Positions 47,273 to 58,825 of a stretch of DNA of 64,000 nucleotides are shown here, in pieces. The notes under the pieces were generated by a model that saw only the letters and a program-made list of their open reading frames with translations, was not told the origin of the DNA and searched no databases. The stretch's first letter is position 1. The number at the start of each line of letters is the position of its first letter. Origin of the DNA: Arthrobacter sp. CAU 1506 (GTDB taxonomy: Bacteria; Actinomycetota; Actinomycetes; Actinomycetales; Micrococcaceae); assembly GCF_005047635.1 (NCBI RefSeq), contig NZ_SUKC01000001.1, positions 186,001-250,000 on the forward strand. Direction: 5' to 3'. Made by a program: the position numbers and the translations under genes.

Positions 47273-47542
47273 ATGGGTTTTCTAGCATTCCTCTTGCTTG
47301 GACTGATTGCCGGCGCCATCGCCAAACTGATCCTTCCGGGACGGCAGGGAGGCGGCTGGATCGCCACCCTGATCGTGGGCGTCATCGGCGCCCTGCTGGG
47401 CGGATGGATCGGCGGCATGGTAGCGAGTGTCAATATGAACGATTTCTTCAGCCTCGCATCGTGGATCTGGGCGATTATTGGAGCCCTGATCGTGCTGGTG
47501 ATCTGGGGCTTCATCACGAACAGGAGGAGCAGCACCGTCTGA
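47273..47542 (+). CDS. GlsB/YeaQ/YmgE family membrane protein
   Basis: 89 residues from the ATG at 47273; an in-frame ATG 9 nt earlier is fused to AAGGAG, leaving no spacing, so the second is preferred. Three hydrophobic segments with glycine zippers are visible: FLAFLLLGLIAGAIAKLI, WIATLIVGVIGALLGGWIGG and SWIWAIIGALIVLVIWGFI, joined by LPGRQGGG, the family signature. Often annotated as transglycosylase-associated, although enzyme activity is not established; homologues are stress-induced. The 180-bp gap behind accA3 includes a TATGCT -10-like box at 47182-47187. Confidence 0.92.
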   Translation: MGFLAFLLLGLIAGAIAKLILPGRQGGGWIATLIVGVIGALLGGWIGGMVASVNMNDFFSLASWIWAIIGALIVLVIWGFITNRRSSTV

Positions 47543-47577
47543 CTGTGACCGCTTGAGCTGCTCCTTCAGCGGTTTCC

Positions 47578-47610
47578 GGCCCGCCGTCCCCTCCGGGGCG
47601 GCGGGCCTTT
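47578..47610 (+). terminator. Intrinsic terminator after the GlsB-type gene
   Basis: GGCCCGCCG-TCCCC-TCC-GGGG-CGGCGGGCC forms a long GC stem with one bulged T, followed by TTT at 47608-47610. It begins 35 nt after the stop codon. Confidence 0.8.
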
Positions 47611-47802
47611 GCTGTGCCCCGCTCCTGCCAGCGGAGCTGCCTTGCCCTGCCGCCGCGTACATGCCCGCAGGTTTTCCCAAGGGTGCCCGTGACAACCTCC
47701 ACACCAGTGGCCCTGCCGGTCTGCGCACCAGTCCGGCAGCAACGGCCATTGCTTTGCGGGTTCGGCGCCCAAGAGCCGGGCCCCCTGAGATGGGGAGAAA
47801 AA

Positions 47803-50800
47803 ATGGGCAACTCACCGCGGCACCGGTCACCGGGCCGCCGAACAAGTCTCAGTCTGGCAGCGCTGGCCACCGGCAGCGCCGTCATTCTGTCCGGGGTGAT
47901 GCTACCCGGCGGAGTGGCTGCGGCGGCACCGCCGCCGGGCCAGGACTTCAATGTTTCGCAGGGAGATCTGGAATTCATCATCAAGCAGATCGACATTTCC
48001 GAGGCGCACGCCGAGGACACCCTGACCAACCCGAACTCGTCGCCGCTGTGCAAATCGACATCGACCTTCAATGTCCCCGAGCAGACTCATTACGACCTCG
48101 ACGGCGATCCCTGCGTGGGATCGCCGTTGCTGCCGTTTGGCCTGCGCACGGTCGACGGACGGTGGAACAACCTGATGCCCGGCCAAGACGGCTACGGCAC
48201 GGCGGGCACGACGTTCCCCCGGTTGTTGGAGGCTGACTATAAGCAGGCAGAAGTCACTCCGCCTTTTGCCCCGGGCAACAATTTGCCCACTCCCGGCCCA
48301 ATGACCAGTTACGAGCAGACCGACGGCTTTGTCTACGACTCGCAACCGCGCACCATCAGCAACCTCATCGTCGACCAAACGACGTCCAACCCGGCAGCCG
48401 TCAGTGCCGCCGAGCGGATCGAGGGCGCTTCCATCGAAGGGACGGGCGAAGCACGCCGGACCGCCGGCCTGGACCGTTATGACACGGCCGCTCAGGTCAG
48501 CAAGGCGAACTTCGCGCCGAATGTGCCCGTGGTCTACCTGGCCACCGGGGAAAACTTCCCCGACGCGCTGGCGGCCGGACCGGCTGCGAGCGCCGGCAAG
48601 GGGCCGCTTCTGCTGGTGACTGGTGGTGGAATTCCGCAGGCCACGGCAGATGAACTGGCTCGTCTACAGCCCGAACGCATTGTTGTGGTGGGTGGCGAAG
48701 GGATTGTCAGCAATGGCGTGCTCGACCAACTGACCTCGTCGCATCCGGAGGCAACCGTTGAGCGGATTTCCGGAGACACTCGCTTTGAGACTGCGGCACG
48801 GCTCAGCGCGGACGCTTTCCCGGACGGAGCGGACAAGGTCTACATCGCCTTCGGCCACAATTTCCCGGATGCCCTCGCCGCCGCGGCTCCGGCCGCTCGT
48901 GACGGGCACCCGATCCTGTTGGTCAATACACAGGACATCCCGGCCCCGACCGCGGCAGAACTGACCCGGCTGGCACCAAGCGAGATTGTGGTGCTGGGCG
49001 GCGCGGCAACCATCAGCAGCCAGGTCGAGACCGACTTGGCTGCCTACGCCAATGGCGGGACGGTGACCCGTTTGGGCGGAGCGACCCGGTACGAGACCGC
49101 AGCAATGATTTCCGCTGCCACTTACGACGCGTCAACCTCTGAGGTCTGGCTTGCGACCGGCGAGAACTTTCCGGATGCGCTGGCTGCCATCCCGGCTGCC
49201 GCGCTAAAGAAGGCTCCCATCCTGTTGGTCCCCTCCGGGGGTGCCATTCCTGCCAGCGTTGCCGCCGAGATCGCGCGGCTGAGCCCACAGCGCATCAACG
49301 TCCTGGGCGGAACCGCAACGGTCAGCGACGCCATCCTGCAGGAGGCCCAGGCGTTGACCACGGGAACCAACGTATTCATCCCGGACATCGCTACCGACGA
49401 AGGCCTCTCCGCCTCCGCGACATCGCTGTTCGTGATCTTCGGCCAGTTCTTCGACCACGGCCTGGACCTGGTGGAAAAGGGCGGCAACGGCACGATCGTC
49501 GTCCCGTTGAAGGAAGACGATCCGCTGTACGTGGAAGGATCGCGCACCAACTTCCTCACGCTGAGCCGGGCCACCATCGCCGACGGCGAAGGCCGCGAAC
49601 ACACCAACCGCACCACCCCGTTCGTGGACCAGAACCAGACCTACGGCTCGCACGCCGCGCACAACGCGTTCATGCGGCAGTACGAGGTCGGCCCCGACGG
49701 AAGCCCGAAGCCCACCGGCCGCATCCTCAACGGAGTGAACGGCGGACTGCCGACGTGGAACGACGTCAAGAATCAGGCGCGGGACGTCCTCGGCTTCGAG
49801 ATGGACGACTTTGACGCCCTGGATGTGCCGCTGCTGGCAACCGACCCGTACGGCCACCTGATTCTGGGCGCCAACGGCCAGGCCCAGATCGCCGACGAGG
49901 GCGGCTTCATCGAAGGCAACCGCGACAACCCGGTAGCCACCGACGGGGAGACAGCGAACGTGTCCTTCCTGGACGACATCGCCCATGGTGCGACACCCGC
50001 ACCGGACCGGCCGGTAGATCCGAATAACCCGGGCGGCCCGGTTATCCCGGGCTACGACAACGTGGCCCTCGGCGAGCACTTCATCACCGGCGACGGCCGC
50101 GGCAACGAGAACATCGGTCTGACCTCGGTCCACCATGTGTTCCACGCCGAGCACAACCGAATGATGCAACAGATCCATGATGAGCTGCAGACCATGCCCG
50201 AGGAGTTGCAGGCCCGCTACGAGGCCGACGGCTTCTGGGACTACGGCGAACGGCTCTTCCAGGCGGCCCGGTTCATGACCGAGATGCAGTACCAGCACCT
50301 GGTGTTCGAAGAGTTCGCGCGGCGGATTGCCCCGTCGATCGACGCGGTAGTCCTGAACGAGAACTCCTACCAGCCGCAGGTGAACTCGGCCATCAACGCT
50401 GAGTTCGCGCATGTGGTCTACCGGTTCGGGCACTCGATGCTGCGCGAGACGCTGCCGCGCGAGGTCAACGGAGAGATTGTCGACATTCCGTTGTTCGACG
50501 CGTTCCTGAATCCGAAGGCCTACGGGACGGCGCCGGACGGCACAGCGCTCAGCGGAGAAGAAGCTGCAGGATCCGTTCTGAAGGGCCTGGCCAACCAGAC
50601 CGCCAACGGCATCGATGAGTTCGTCACCGATACGCTGCGGAACCAGTTGCTGGGCTTGCCGCTGGATCTGCCCGCCATCAATATGATGCGTGCTCGTGAC
50701 ACCGGCACGCCCGGGATGCAGGCAGCCCGGGCGACGTTCTTCGAGCAGTCCGGCGATCCGACCCTGCAGCCGTATGAAAGCTGGGAAGACTTCCGGCTCT

Positions 50801-53280
50801 CGATGAAGAACCCGGAGTCCATCTCCAACTTCATCGCGGCCTACGGCATCCACCCGTCGGTGCAGGAGGCAACCACGCTGAAAGCCAAGCGCGCCGCCGG
50901 CGAGGCCTTGGCAGCGGACACGGACTTCATGAACGCCCCCGCTGCAGAGACCGGTCTCGACGACGTCGATTTCTGGATGGGAGGCCTGGCGGAGAAGCCT
51001 TACATCTTCGGCGGCATGCTCGGGGCCACGTTCAACTACGTGTTCGAGAAGCAGCTCGAAGATTTGCAGAACGGCGACCGTTTCTACTACCTGACCCGCA
51101 ATCTGGGCAACACGCTGTTCCACTCCTTGGAGGCCAACTCGCTCTCCCAGCTCGTCATCCGGAACACCACCGCGGACCGTGTGCCGCACGACGTGTTCGC
51201 GGCGCCGCAGCTGACCTTCGATCTGGACAGCTCGCAGGCGGACCTGAACGCTGCCGGGTTGACCGGTAGCCAGGCCAACGGATGGCGCTTCACCGGCGCG
51301 GAGCACGTCACCATCCAGGACACCGACCAGCCCTCCACTATCCGCGGAGGCTTGGGCGATGACTCCATCTGGGGCAAGGGCGGCAACGACCGGCTCGAAG
51401 GCGACGATGGCATCGACGCGCTCATGGGCGGCGATGGCAACGACATCATCACCGACCTGTTCGGCGACGGCGACAGGCTCCAGGGTGAAGCGGGCAACGA
51501 CGCGCTCAACCCCGGACCGGGCATTGCCGACCTGACCTTCGGCGGCTCGGGCAAGGACTTCATGCTCGGCGGCCATGACGGGGTGACCGCCCACGGCGGC
51601 CTCGGCGACGACTTCATGTTGGGTTCAACCGGGCGCGACACGATGTACGGCGACGAGGGCAACGACTGGCTGGAAGGCGGTGGAAACGCGGATCTGCTGC
51701 AGGGCGATATGGGCAACACGTTGTTCAATGACCCCAACCTGTACCACGGCGGTCACGACGTGATCATCAGCAACGGCGGAAACACCGATTTTGATGCCGA
51801 AGGCGGCGACGACATCATGATCGCCGGTCCGGGCACCGAACGGTTCTCCGGTGTCCTCGGGTTCGACTGGGTGAGCTACAAGAACCAGCCGAACATGGTC
51901 AACGCCGACATGGGCTTCATCGTCGGCATGCCGCAGGACCTCACGGGTATCCGTGACCGGTACCTGCAAACCGAGGCACTGTCCGGCGGCAACGGCAACG
52001 ATATTCTGCGCGGCTCCCAAGGCGGCATCGACCTGACCTTCGGCAACGAGCAAATCGGCTACGGCCACGATCTGACCCAGGAGAACCTGGACCGGATTGC
52101 CGGCCTGCGCGACCTGCTCGGCGGCGGAGCCGTTCCCGAGTATGCCCGCCCGTTCCTGAAGGATGATCCGGTCAGCTACGACGGCGATGTGAACAACAAC
52201 ATCATCATCGGCGGTTTGGGCAGCGACCTGATCGAACCGCGGCAAGGGCGCAACTTCGTCGACGGCGATGCCTGGCTGAACGTTCGGGTGGAGCACCGCC
52301 CGGCTGGCGGCCCGGTGGAATCCGCCAACTCGATGAGTGCCTTCACCACCAGGGTGTTCAGGGGCCAGATCAACCCGGGCGACCTGCACATCGTCCGCGA
52401 GATCAAGCAGCTGGAGAACCAGCCGGGCGTCATTGACACCGCGGTGTTCGAGGGCATCCGTGAGGATTACACCATCACGGAACTCGAGCCGGGCGTCTTC
52501 GAGGTTTCCAACACCTTGGAAGCTCCGGAGATGGCCAACGTGGTCCGGAACATCGAACGGCTGAAGTTCAACGACTCGGTTGTCTGCCTGCCGCTGGGTA
52601 CCACCGGAAACTGCGGCCAAGCCGAGGGCGAAGTTGTCCTCAACTACACGGATCCGATCACCGAGAACGGCACGCTCACCACCGACGCCTCCGGAGTCAC
52701 CGACTCTGACGGCATCGATTCGAAGCTGACCTACTCGTTGCAGATCCTGACCGAGGCCGGTACGGATCCCTTCACCAACATGTGGGTCACTACGCAGGCG
52801 AACGAAACGGGCAAATTCACCCTTGGCGATGCCGAGGTCGGTTTCCCGGTCCGTGTCCTGGTGACCTACGTGGACGGCGCTGGAATCCACGAGCAGATTG
52901 CCTCCGACGCAACGGAAGAGGTGGCGAACATCAATGATGCACCCACGGGGCTGACAATCGCACCGGCTAATCCGAGTGTTGGTGACATTCTGCGGATCAG
53001 CCAGCAACTGGAGGACGCCGACGGCGCCGAAAGCGTTCTGGAAGAGCCGGGTGGCGTCTACACCTGGCAGCAGAGCGCCGACGGCTCCACCTGGGCCGAC
53101 ATCCCCGGTGCAACCGGAAACGGTGCTACCGCCAACACGTTCATCGTGACCACGGCGCAGCAGGACCACCAGATCCGGCTCACCATCAGCTACACCGATG
53201 ACCGCGGACAGGCCGAGACGGCCCGCTCCAACGCCACCGGTATAGTGCCCAGCCCGGCCAACCCGCTAGCTGCTGAATAG
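47803..53280 (+). CDS. Secreted haem peroxidase with inserted cell-wall-binding repeats and RTX repeats
   Basis: 1825 residues from the ATG at 47803 (GGGGAG then six A). Signal peptide to about residue 38. The animal-type haem peroxidase fold starts at about 45 (FNVSQGDLEFIIKQIDISEAHAED, YGLRTVDG-like LPFGLRTVDGRWNN, SQPRTISNLIVDQT), is interrupted at about 219-525 by three cell-wall-binding repeats (LDRYDTAAQ, ATGENFPDALAA, IVVVGGEGIVS), and resumes with IPDIATDEGLSA, the distal His552 in GQFFDHGLD, HHVFHAEHNRM and the proximal His877 in VVYRFGHSM. RTX-type GGxGxD calcium repeats occur near 1183-1290 and again near 1395 and 1467. The end (about 1600-1825) is Ig/cadherin-like. It should act outside the cell, held to the wall. 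No acyl-anchor or LPxTG. Confidence 0.92.
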   Translation: MGNSPRHRSPGRRTSLSLAALATGSAVILSGVMLPGGVAAAAPPPGQDFNVSQGDLEFIIKQIDISEAHAEDTLTNPNSSPLCKSTSTFNVPEQTHYDLDGDPCVGSPLLPFGLRTVDGRWNNLMPGQDGYGTAGTTFPRLLEADYKQAEVTPPFAPGNNLPTPGPMTSYEQTDGFVYDSQPRTISNLIVDQTTSNPAAVSAAERIEGASIEGTGEARRTAGLDRYDTAAQVSKANFAPNVPVVYLATGENFPDALAAGPAASAGKGPLLLVTGGGIPQATADELARLQPERIVVVGGEGIVSNGVLDQLTSSHPEATVERISGDTRFETAARLSADAFPDGADKVYIAFGHNFPDALAAAAPAARDGHPILLVNTQDIPAPTAAELTRLAPSEIVVLGGAATISSQVETDLAAYANGGTVTRLGGATRYETAAMISAATYDASTSEVWLATGENFPDALAAIPAAALKKAPILLVPSGGAIPASVAAEIARLSPQRINVLGGTATVSDAILQEAQALTTGTNVFIPDIATDEGLSASATSLFVIFGQFFDHGLDLVEKGGNGTIVVPLKEDDPLYVEGSRTNFLTLSRATIADGEGREHTNRTTPFVDQNQTYGSHAAHNAFMRQYEVGPDGSPKPTGRILNGVNGGLPTWNDVKNQARDVLGFEMDDFDALDVPLLATDPYGHLILGANGQAQIADEGGFIEGNRDNPVATDGETANVSFLDDIAHGATPAPDRPVDPNNPGGPVIPGYDNVALGEHFITGDGRGNENIGLTSVHHVFHAEHNRMMQQIHDELQTMPEELQARYEADGFWDYGERLFQAARFMTEMQYQHLVFEEFARRIAPSIDAVVLNENSYQPQVNSAINAEFAHVVYRFGHSMLRETLPREVNGEIVDIPLFDAFLNPKAYGTAPDGTALSGEEAAGSVLKGLANQTANGIDEFVTDTLRNQLLGLPLDLPAINMMRARDTGTPGMQAARATFFEQSGDPTLQPYESWEDFRLSMKNPESISNFIAAYGIHPSVQEATTLKAKRAAGEALAADTDFMNAPAAETGLDDVDFWMGGLAEKPYIFGGMLGATFNYVFEKQLEDLQNGDRFYYLTRNLGNTLFHSLEANSLSQLVIRNTTADRVPHDVFAAPQLTFDLDSSQADLNAAGLTGSQANGWRFTGAEHVTIQDTDQPSTIRGGLGDDSIWGKGGNDRLEGDDGIDALMGGDGNDIITDLFGDGDRLQGEAGNDALNPGPGIADLTFGGSGKDFMLGGHDGVTAHGGLGDDFMLGSTGRDTMYGDEGNDWLEGGGNADLLQGDMGNTLFNDPNLYHGGHDVIISNGGNTDFDAEGGDDIMIAGPGTERFSGVLGFDWVSYKNQPNMVNADMGFIVGMPQDLTGIRDRYLQTEALSGGNGNDILRGSQGGIDLTFGNEQIGYGHDLTQENLDRIAGLRDLLGGGAVPEYARPFLKDDPVSYDGDVNNNIIIGGLGSDLIEPRQGRNFVDGDAWLNVRVEHRPAGGPVESANSMSAFTTRVFRGQINPGDLHIVREIKQLENQPGVIDTAVFEGIREDYTITELEPGVFEVSNTLEAPEMANVVRNIERLKFNDSVVCLPLGTTGNCGQAEGEVVLNYTDPITENGTLTTDASGVTDSDGIDSKLTYSLQILTEAGTDPFTNMWVTTQANETGKFTLGDAEVGFPVRVLVTYVDGAGIHEQIASDATEEVANINDAPTGLTIAPANPSVGDILRISQQLEDADGAESVLEEPGGVYTWQQSADGSTWADIPGATGNGATANTFIVTTAQQDHQIRLTISYTDDRGQAETARSNATGIVPSPANPLAAE

Positions 53281-53303
53281 GGGGCATTGAGCCAGTAAAC
53301 AAA

Positions 53304-53336
53304 GGAGGACCCGCGGCCACCGGCCGCGGGTCCTCC
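53304..53336. terminator. Bidirectional intrinsic terminator
   Basis: GGAGGACCCGCGGCC (53304-53318) and GGCCGCGGGTCCTCC (53322-53336) are perfect 15-bp arms. On the minus strand the stem is followed by TTTGTTTAC, a U-rich tail suited to the MFS gene; on the plus strand it lies 23 nt after the peroxidase stop. Confidence 0.88.
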
Positions 53337-53355
53337 CGTGTGTCCAACGGACCAA

Positions 53356-54759
53356 TCAGCTTGACTGGTTCTCGTAGTCCATGTCCTTGGTTTCCTTGCT
53401 GAGCAGCAGCGCGATCAAGGTCAGCACTGCGGCTGCGCTGAGGTAGAGGCCAACCAGGAAGGTACTTCCGTCTGCGGCCTGCCACAGCGCCACCGCGATG
53501 AACGGAGCCACCGAAGCGCCGAGGATCGACGAGAAGTTGTAGGCCACGGCGGAGCCGGTGTAGCGCACGTTGGTCGGGAACAGCTCCGGCAGAATCGCTC
53601 CCATCGGTCCGAAGGTCAGGCCCATCAGGGTGAACCCGATGATCAGGTGGGCCATGGTGCCAGCGAAGCCGCCGCCAAACAGCGGCACCCAGAGGAAACC
53701 GAAGGCCACAATGCCCAGTGACACCCAAATCAAGGTCTTCCTCCGGCCAAACTTCTCGGCGAGCGGACCAGCCACCAGCGTGAAGATTCCGAAGAACACC
53801 ACGCCGATGATCAGCATCAGCAGGAAGTCGTTGCGGGCATAGCCCAGGCCGGCGGCGAAGGTGTCCGGGTCGAACGGCTTTCCAGCCGCTTCGGCCGCCG
53901 CGGCAGCGTCCGCCGTGTTGGTGGCGGCGGTGCCGTAGGAGAGCGTGAAGGTGGTCATCAGGTAGAACAACACGTACGTCGCCAGCATGATGAACGTGCC
54001 CAAGATCAGCTGGCGCCAGCTGGTCTTGAACACGCGGCCCAGCGGCAGCTTGGTCACTTCGCCCTTGTCCACTACCTTCTGGAAGGCCGGGGTTTCCACC
54101 AGTTTCAGCCGGACCCACAGACCGATGATCACCATCACGGCGCTGGCCAGGAACGGAATGCGCCAACCCCAGGCCATGAACTGGTCATTGCTCAGGTTGA
54201 TGCTCAACAGCAGGAACAGCGAATTGGCGATGATGAACCCGATCGGCGCTCCCAGCTGCGGGAACGTGCCGTAGATGGCCCGCTTGTTAGCCGGCGCGTT
54301 TTCGGTCGCCAGCAGTGCGGCACCGCTCCATTCGCCGCCGAGGGCCAGGCCCTGGGCAAAGCGCATCACGACCAGCAGGGCCGGCGCCCAGAAGGACCAA
54401 CCGTCCACCTGCGCGGTGGGCAGGCAGCCGATCAGGAACGTGGCGATGCCCATGGTGAGCAGGGATGCCACCAGGGTGCCCTTGCGGCCGTACTTGTCGC
54501 CGAAGTGCCCGAAAACAATCGATCCCAGCGGGCGCGCGATGAACGCCACGCCAAAGACCGCGAACGAGCTCAGCAGTGCGACGGCGCCGCTGGCATTCGG
54601 GAAGAACAGCGCCGGGAAAACGAGCACGGCTGCGGTGGCATAGACGTAGAAGTCGTAGAACTCGATAGACGTGCCGACAAGGCTGGCGACGATGACGCGG
54701 CCACGGGAGTTCACCGGCGCGGCCGGCGCCCCCTGGGTGACTGGTGCTGGTGTGGACAT
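53356..54759 (-). CDS. MFS transporter, metabolite:H+ symporter (MHS) family
   Basis: 467 residues with twelve hydrophobic segments. The MHS signature is in loop 2-3: FIARPLGSIVFGHFGDKYGRK, and the start SLVGTSIEFYDFYVYATAAVLVF and GEWSGAALLATENAPANKRAIYGTFPQLGAPIGF are typical of the ProP/KgtP/ShiA group. It takes up organic acids, osmolytes or aromatic acids with protons; the exact solute is not readable from sequence. Single gene, convergent with the peroxidase gene. The 282-bp region upstream (54760-55041) holds only a small GTCCG-CACTT-CGGAC stem near 54811 and no other gene. Confidence 0.93.
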   Translation of the reverse strand: MSTPAPVTQGAPAAPVNSRGRVIVASLVGTSIEFYDFYVYATAAVLVFPALFFPNASGAVALLSSFAVFGVAFIARPLGSIVFGHFGDKYGRKGTLVASLLTMGIATFLIGCLPTAQVDGWSFWAPALLVVMRFAQGLALGGEWSGAALLATENAPANKRAIYGTFPQLGAPIGFIIANSLFLLLSINLSNDQFMAWGWRIPFLASAVMVIIGLWVRLKLVETPAFQKVVDKGEVTKLPLGRVFKTSWRQLILGTFIMLATYVLFYLMTTFTLSYGTAATNTADAAAAAEAAGKPFDPDTFAAGLGYARNDFLLMLIIGVVFFGIFTLVAGPLAEKFGRRKTLIWVSLGIVAFGFLWVPLFGGGFAGTMAHLIIGFTLMGLTFGPMGAILPELFPTNVRYTGSAVAYNFSSILGASVAPFIAVALWQAADGSTFLVGLYLSAAAVLTLIALLLSKETKDMDYENQSS

Positions 54760-55041
54760 TGAATAACGGCTTTCGCTCGGATGAATATCGCATAGATTCT
54801 ATGCTGAAGAGTCCGCACTTCGGACATCCATTTCATTATGTGGACGGTCGTGGTAGGGAGCCGTAGATCACATATAGAGGGCATGCTGCGGTGACTGCAT
54901 TCGTCGGAGCAGCTAAGCGGTGTCTGCTGTTAGCCAGACCACAGGGCAGGCGGGCAAAGATAGCGCAGGTCCCGACGTGCGGATGCCCGACGTCAGTGTC
55001 CTGCCGCCAAAAATGTCCGGACCGGCTGACAGCCTGCCACC

Positions 55042-55365
55042 ATGAACAAAGTCGATGTGATGACTGCCAGCAGGTACGCCAGCTCGCACGGCGGACGTGT
55101 CCCCGGCGCCATTGCGCACCCGTCACAGACCGTGCGCGCACCCTACTGCCGTGAGCCGTACGTGCAGGTGGATCTGGACGGCACCACGCTTCACGCCAAG
55201 GCAGTCTCCTGGGACCGGACCAGCGTGCAGCTGAAGTGGATTGATGTGCAGGGGTCGGCCCGGACGGCGTGGGTACCGGCCGGCAAGGTCCGGCGCATCC
55301 ACCGGGACGAATCCAGTTGGCGCGACCCCTACGATGACTACGCCTTCTACTATCCCGGCAGGTAA
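55042..55365 (+). CDS. Small uncharacterised protein
   Basis: 107 residues from an ATG at 55042. The central part (YVQVDLDGTTLHAKAVSWDRTSVQLKWIDVQGSARTAWVPAGKVRRIHRDESSW) looks like a small beta-barrel with an SH3-like or Tudor-like alternation of strands, and the end DPYDDYAFYYPGR is rich in Asp/Tyr. No membrane segment or Cys pair. I do not recognise a named family; similar short proteins are encoded next to tex in related actinobacteria as far as I recall. It lies 30 nt before tex and probably represents a separate transcript. Confidence 0.65.
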   Translation: MNKVDVMTASRYASSHGGRVPGAIAHPSQTVRAPYCREPYVQVDLDGTTLHAKAVSWDRTSVQLKWIDVQGSARTAWVPAGKVRRIHRDESSWRDPYDDYAFYYPGR

Positions 55366-55395
55366 GGCAGCCAGCCCATGCGGCACAATGGATCG

Positions 55396-57867
<2,472 letters not shown>

Positions 57868-58327
57868 AGAACCAGCAGCCCGGCACCGTGACCCGGCCGG
57901 AGCACTCCCTCCGGACCATGCACAAGGTGCTGGGCTGCTGTTCCCCACGGATGGTGGACTTGCGGAGACGAGGTCCAGGCCTGATGCGACCTGCGACCTC
58001 TGACAAAACTCTGACCGAGGCTCCTTAAGGTGGGCATCAGGTTTGCCAAAGACTCCATCAGTTTTCGCTGAGCGCCTCGAGGCGCCAACGGCTGGGACAC
58101 GGCGACGCCGTCCGCATCCGGCTGCATTCCGGCAGCATCCGGCGACGCCCGCTGCGGCACCCACGGCCCCGCTGACGGAGCCGCACACGGCCCCGCCAAT
58201 GGGCAGCAGCCAAAATTGGTGCTCAAGAGTTACCCAAGGTTTGGCGCGCTCACCCCGGTTGGACACGGCAGTCCCCTACGATGAGAAGTAGTTCTAAAAC
58301 GCAACCAGTTGGAAGGAGCACCGCCCC
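57868..58327. other. Long non-coding gap with a branched stem-loop after tex
   Basis: No gene of convincing composition lies here. AGCAGCCCGGCACC (57874-57887) pairs with GGTGCTGGGCTGCT (57926-57939) with one mismatch, and the enclosed loop holds a second hairpin (CCGGAGCACTCCCTCCGG), so a branched RNA structure can form 5 nt after the tex stop; it may terminate tex. The following 380 bp are plain GC-rich sequence; a TACGAT -10-like box is at 58277-58282 ahead of the leader peptide and HPt-like gene. Confidence 0.5.
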
Positions 58328-58378
58328 ATGTGCGATTCCGGGCGCCCTTCCGCTTCCAACACGGAGGGGACGGCATGA
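58328..58378 (+). CDS. Putative 16-codon leader peptide of the HPt-like gene
   Basis: An ATG at 58328, preceded by GGAAGGAG at 10 nt, opens MCDSGRPSASNTEGTA and stops with the TGA at 58376-58378. That TGA overlaps the ATG of the HPt-like gene (ATGA at 58375-58378), so translation of the small frame could feed the main gene. No run of one amino acid is present, so classical attenuation is unlikely. Too short for confidence on its own. Confidence 0.4.
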   Translation: MCDSGRPSASNTEGTA

Positions 58379-58749
58379 CCGCCGTGGCAGCAGAGGTTCC
58401 GCTGGTGCTGGACTCCGTGCTGGAGAAACTCTCGACGGATCTCGGCGATCATGACGGCAGCATGCGCCGGCGCTTCATCACTAATTACGTGGAGCTGTGG
58501 GAGCACCGCTACGGCCGGGTGTCGGGTGCAGTGCTGGCGCGGGATGCCGAAGATGCCATGGATGCCATCCTCAGCTTGAAGATCTCCAGCAGCATGGTGG
58601 GGGCAGGCCGACTTGGCCGGATGGCCGAGCACTTTGAAGGACTGGTCCAGGGACAGCTGTTCGATGCCGCCGCCACGCTGCTGGATGACCTGCGCGCGTG
58701 CGGGATGTCGACCACGGCACAGCTGCGCAACTACCATCTGGCGCAGTAG
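58375..58749 (+). CDS. HPt-like protein lacking the phospho-accepting histidine
   Basis: 124 residues from the ATG at 58375 with GGAGGGG upstream. The four-helix HPt layout is clear (LVLDSVLEKLSTDLGDHDGSMRRRFITNYVELWEHRYGRV ... DAMDAILSLKISSSMVGAGRLGRMAEHFEGLVQ). In true HPt domains the third helix reads AHxLKGxxxxxGA; here it is ILSLKISSSMVGA, with Leu66 in the His place and Ile for Gly. It therefore cannot relay phosphate by the known route and may act as a docking or inhibitory protein. It is convergent with the response-regulator gene, a possible partner. Confidence 0.8.
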   Translation: MTAVAAEVPLVLDSVLEKLSTDLGDHDGSMRRRFITNYVELWEHRYGRVSGAVLARDAEDAMDAILSLKISSSMVGAGRLGRMAEHFEGLVQGQLFDAAATLLDDLRACGMSTTAQLRNYHLAQ

Positions 58750-58825
58750 CGGACCGGACACCTTCCAGCACAAGCCCCGCCACTGAAGCGGCGGCCGAGG
58801 CCGTGGCCGCTCGGTGACGGGACGC

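Noticed and set aside
49204-51594. 796-codon minus-strand frame opposite the peroxidase gene.
   Set aside because: Same mirror-frame composition effect; no start site or motifs, whereas the plus strand shows complete peroxidase and RTX motifs.
58043-58291. 82-codon frame between tex and the HPt-like gene.
   Set aside because: Pro/Thr/Ala/Arg-rich low-complexity product, no ribosome site, and similar frames are open on the opposite strand.
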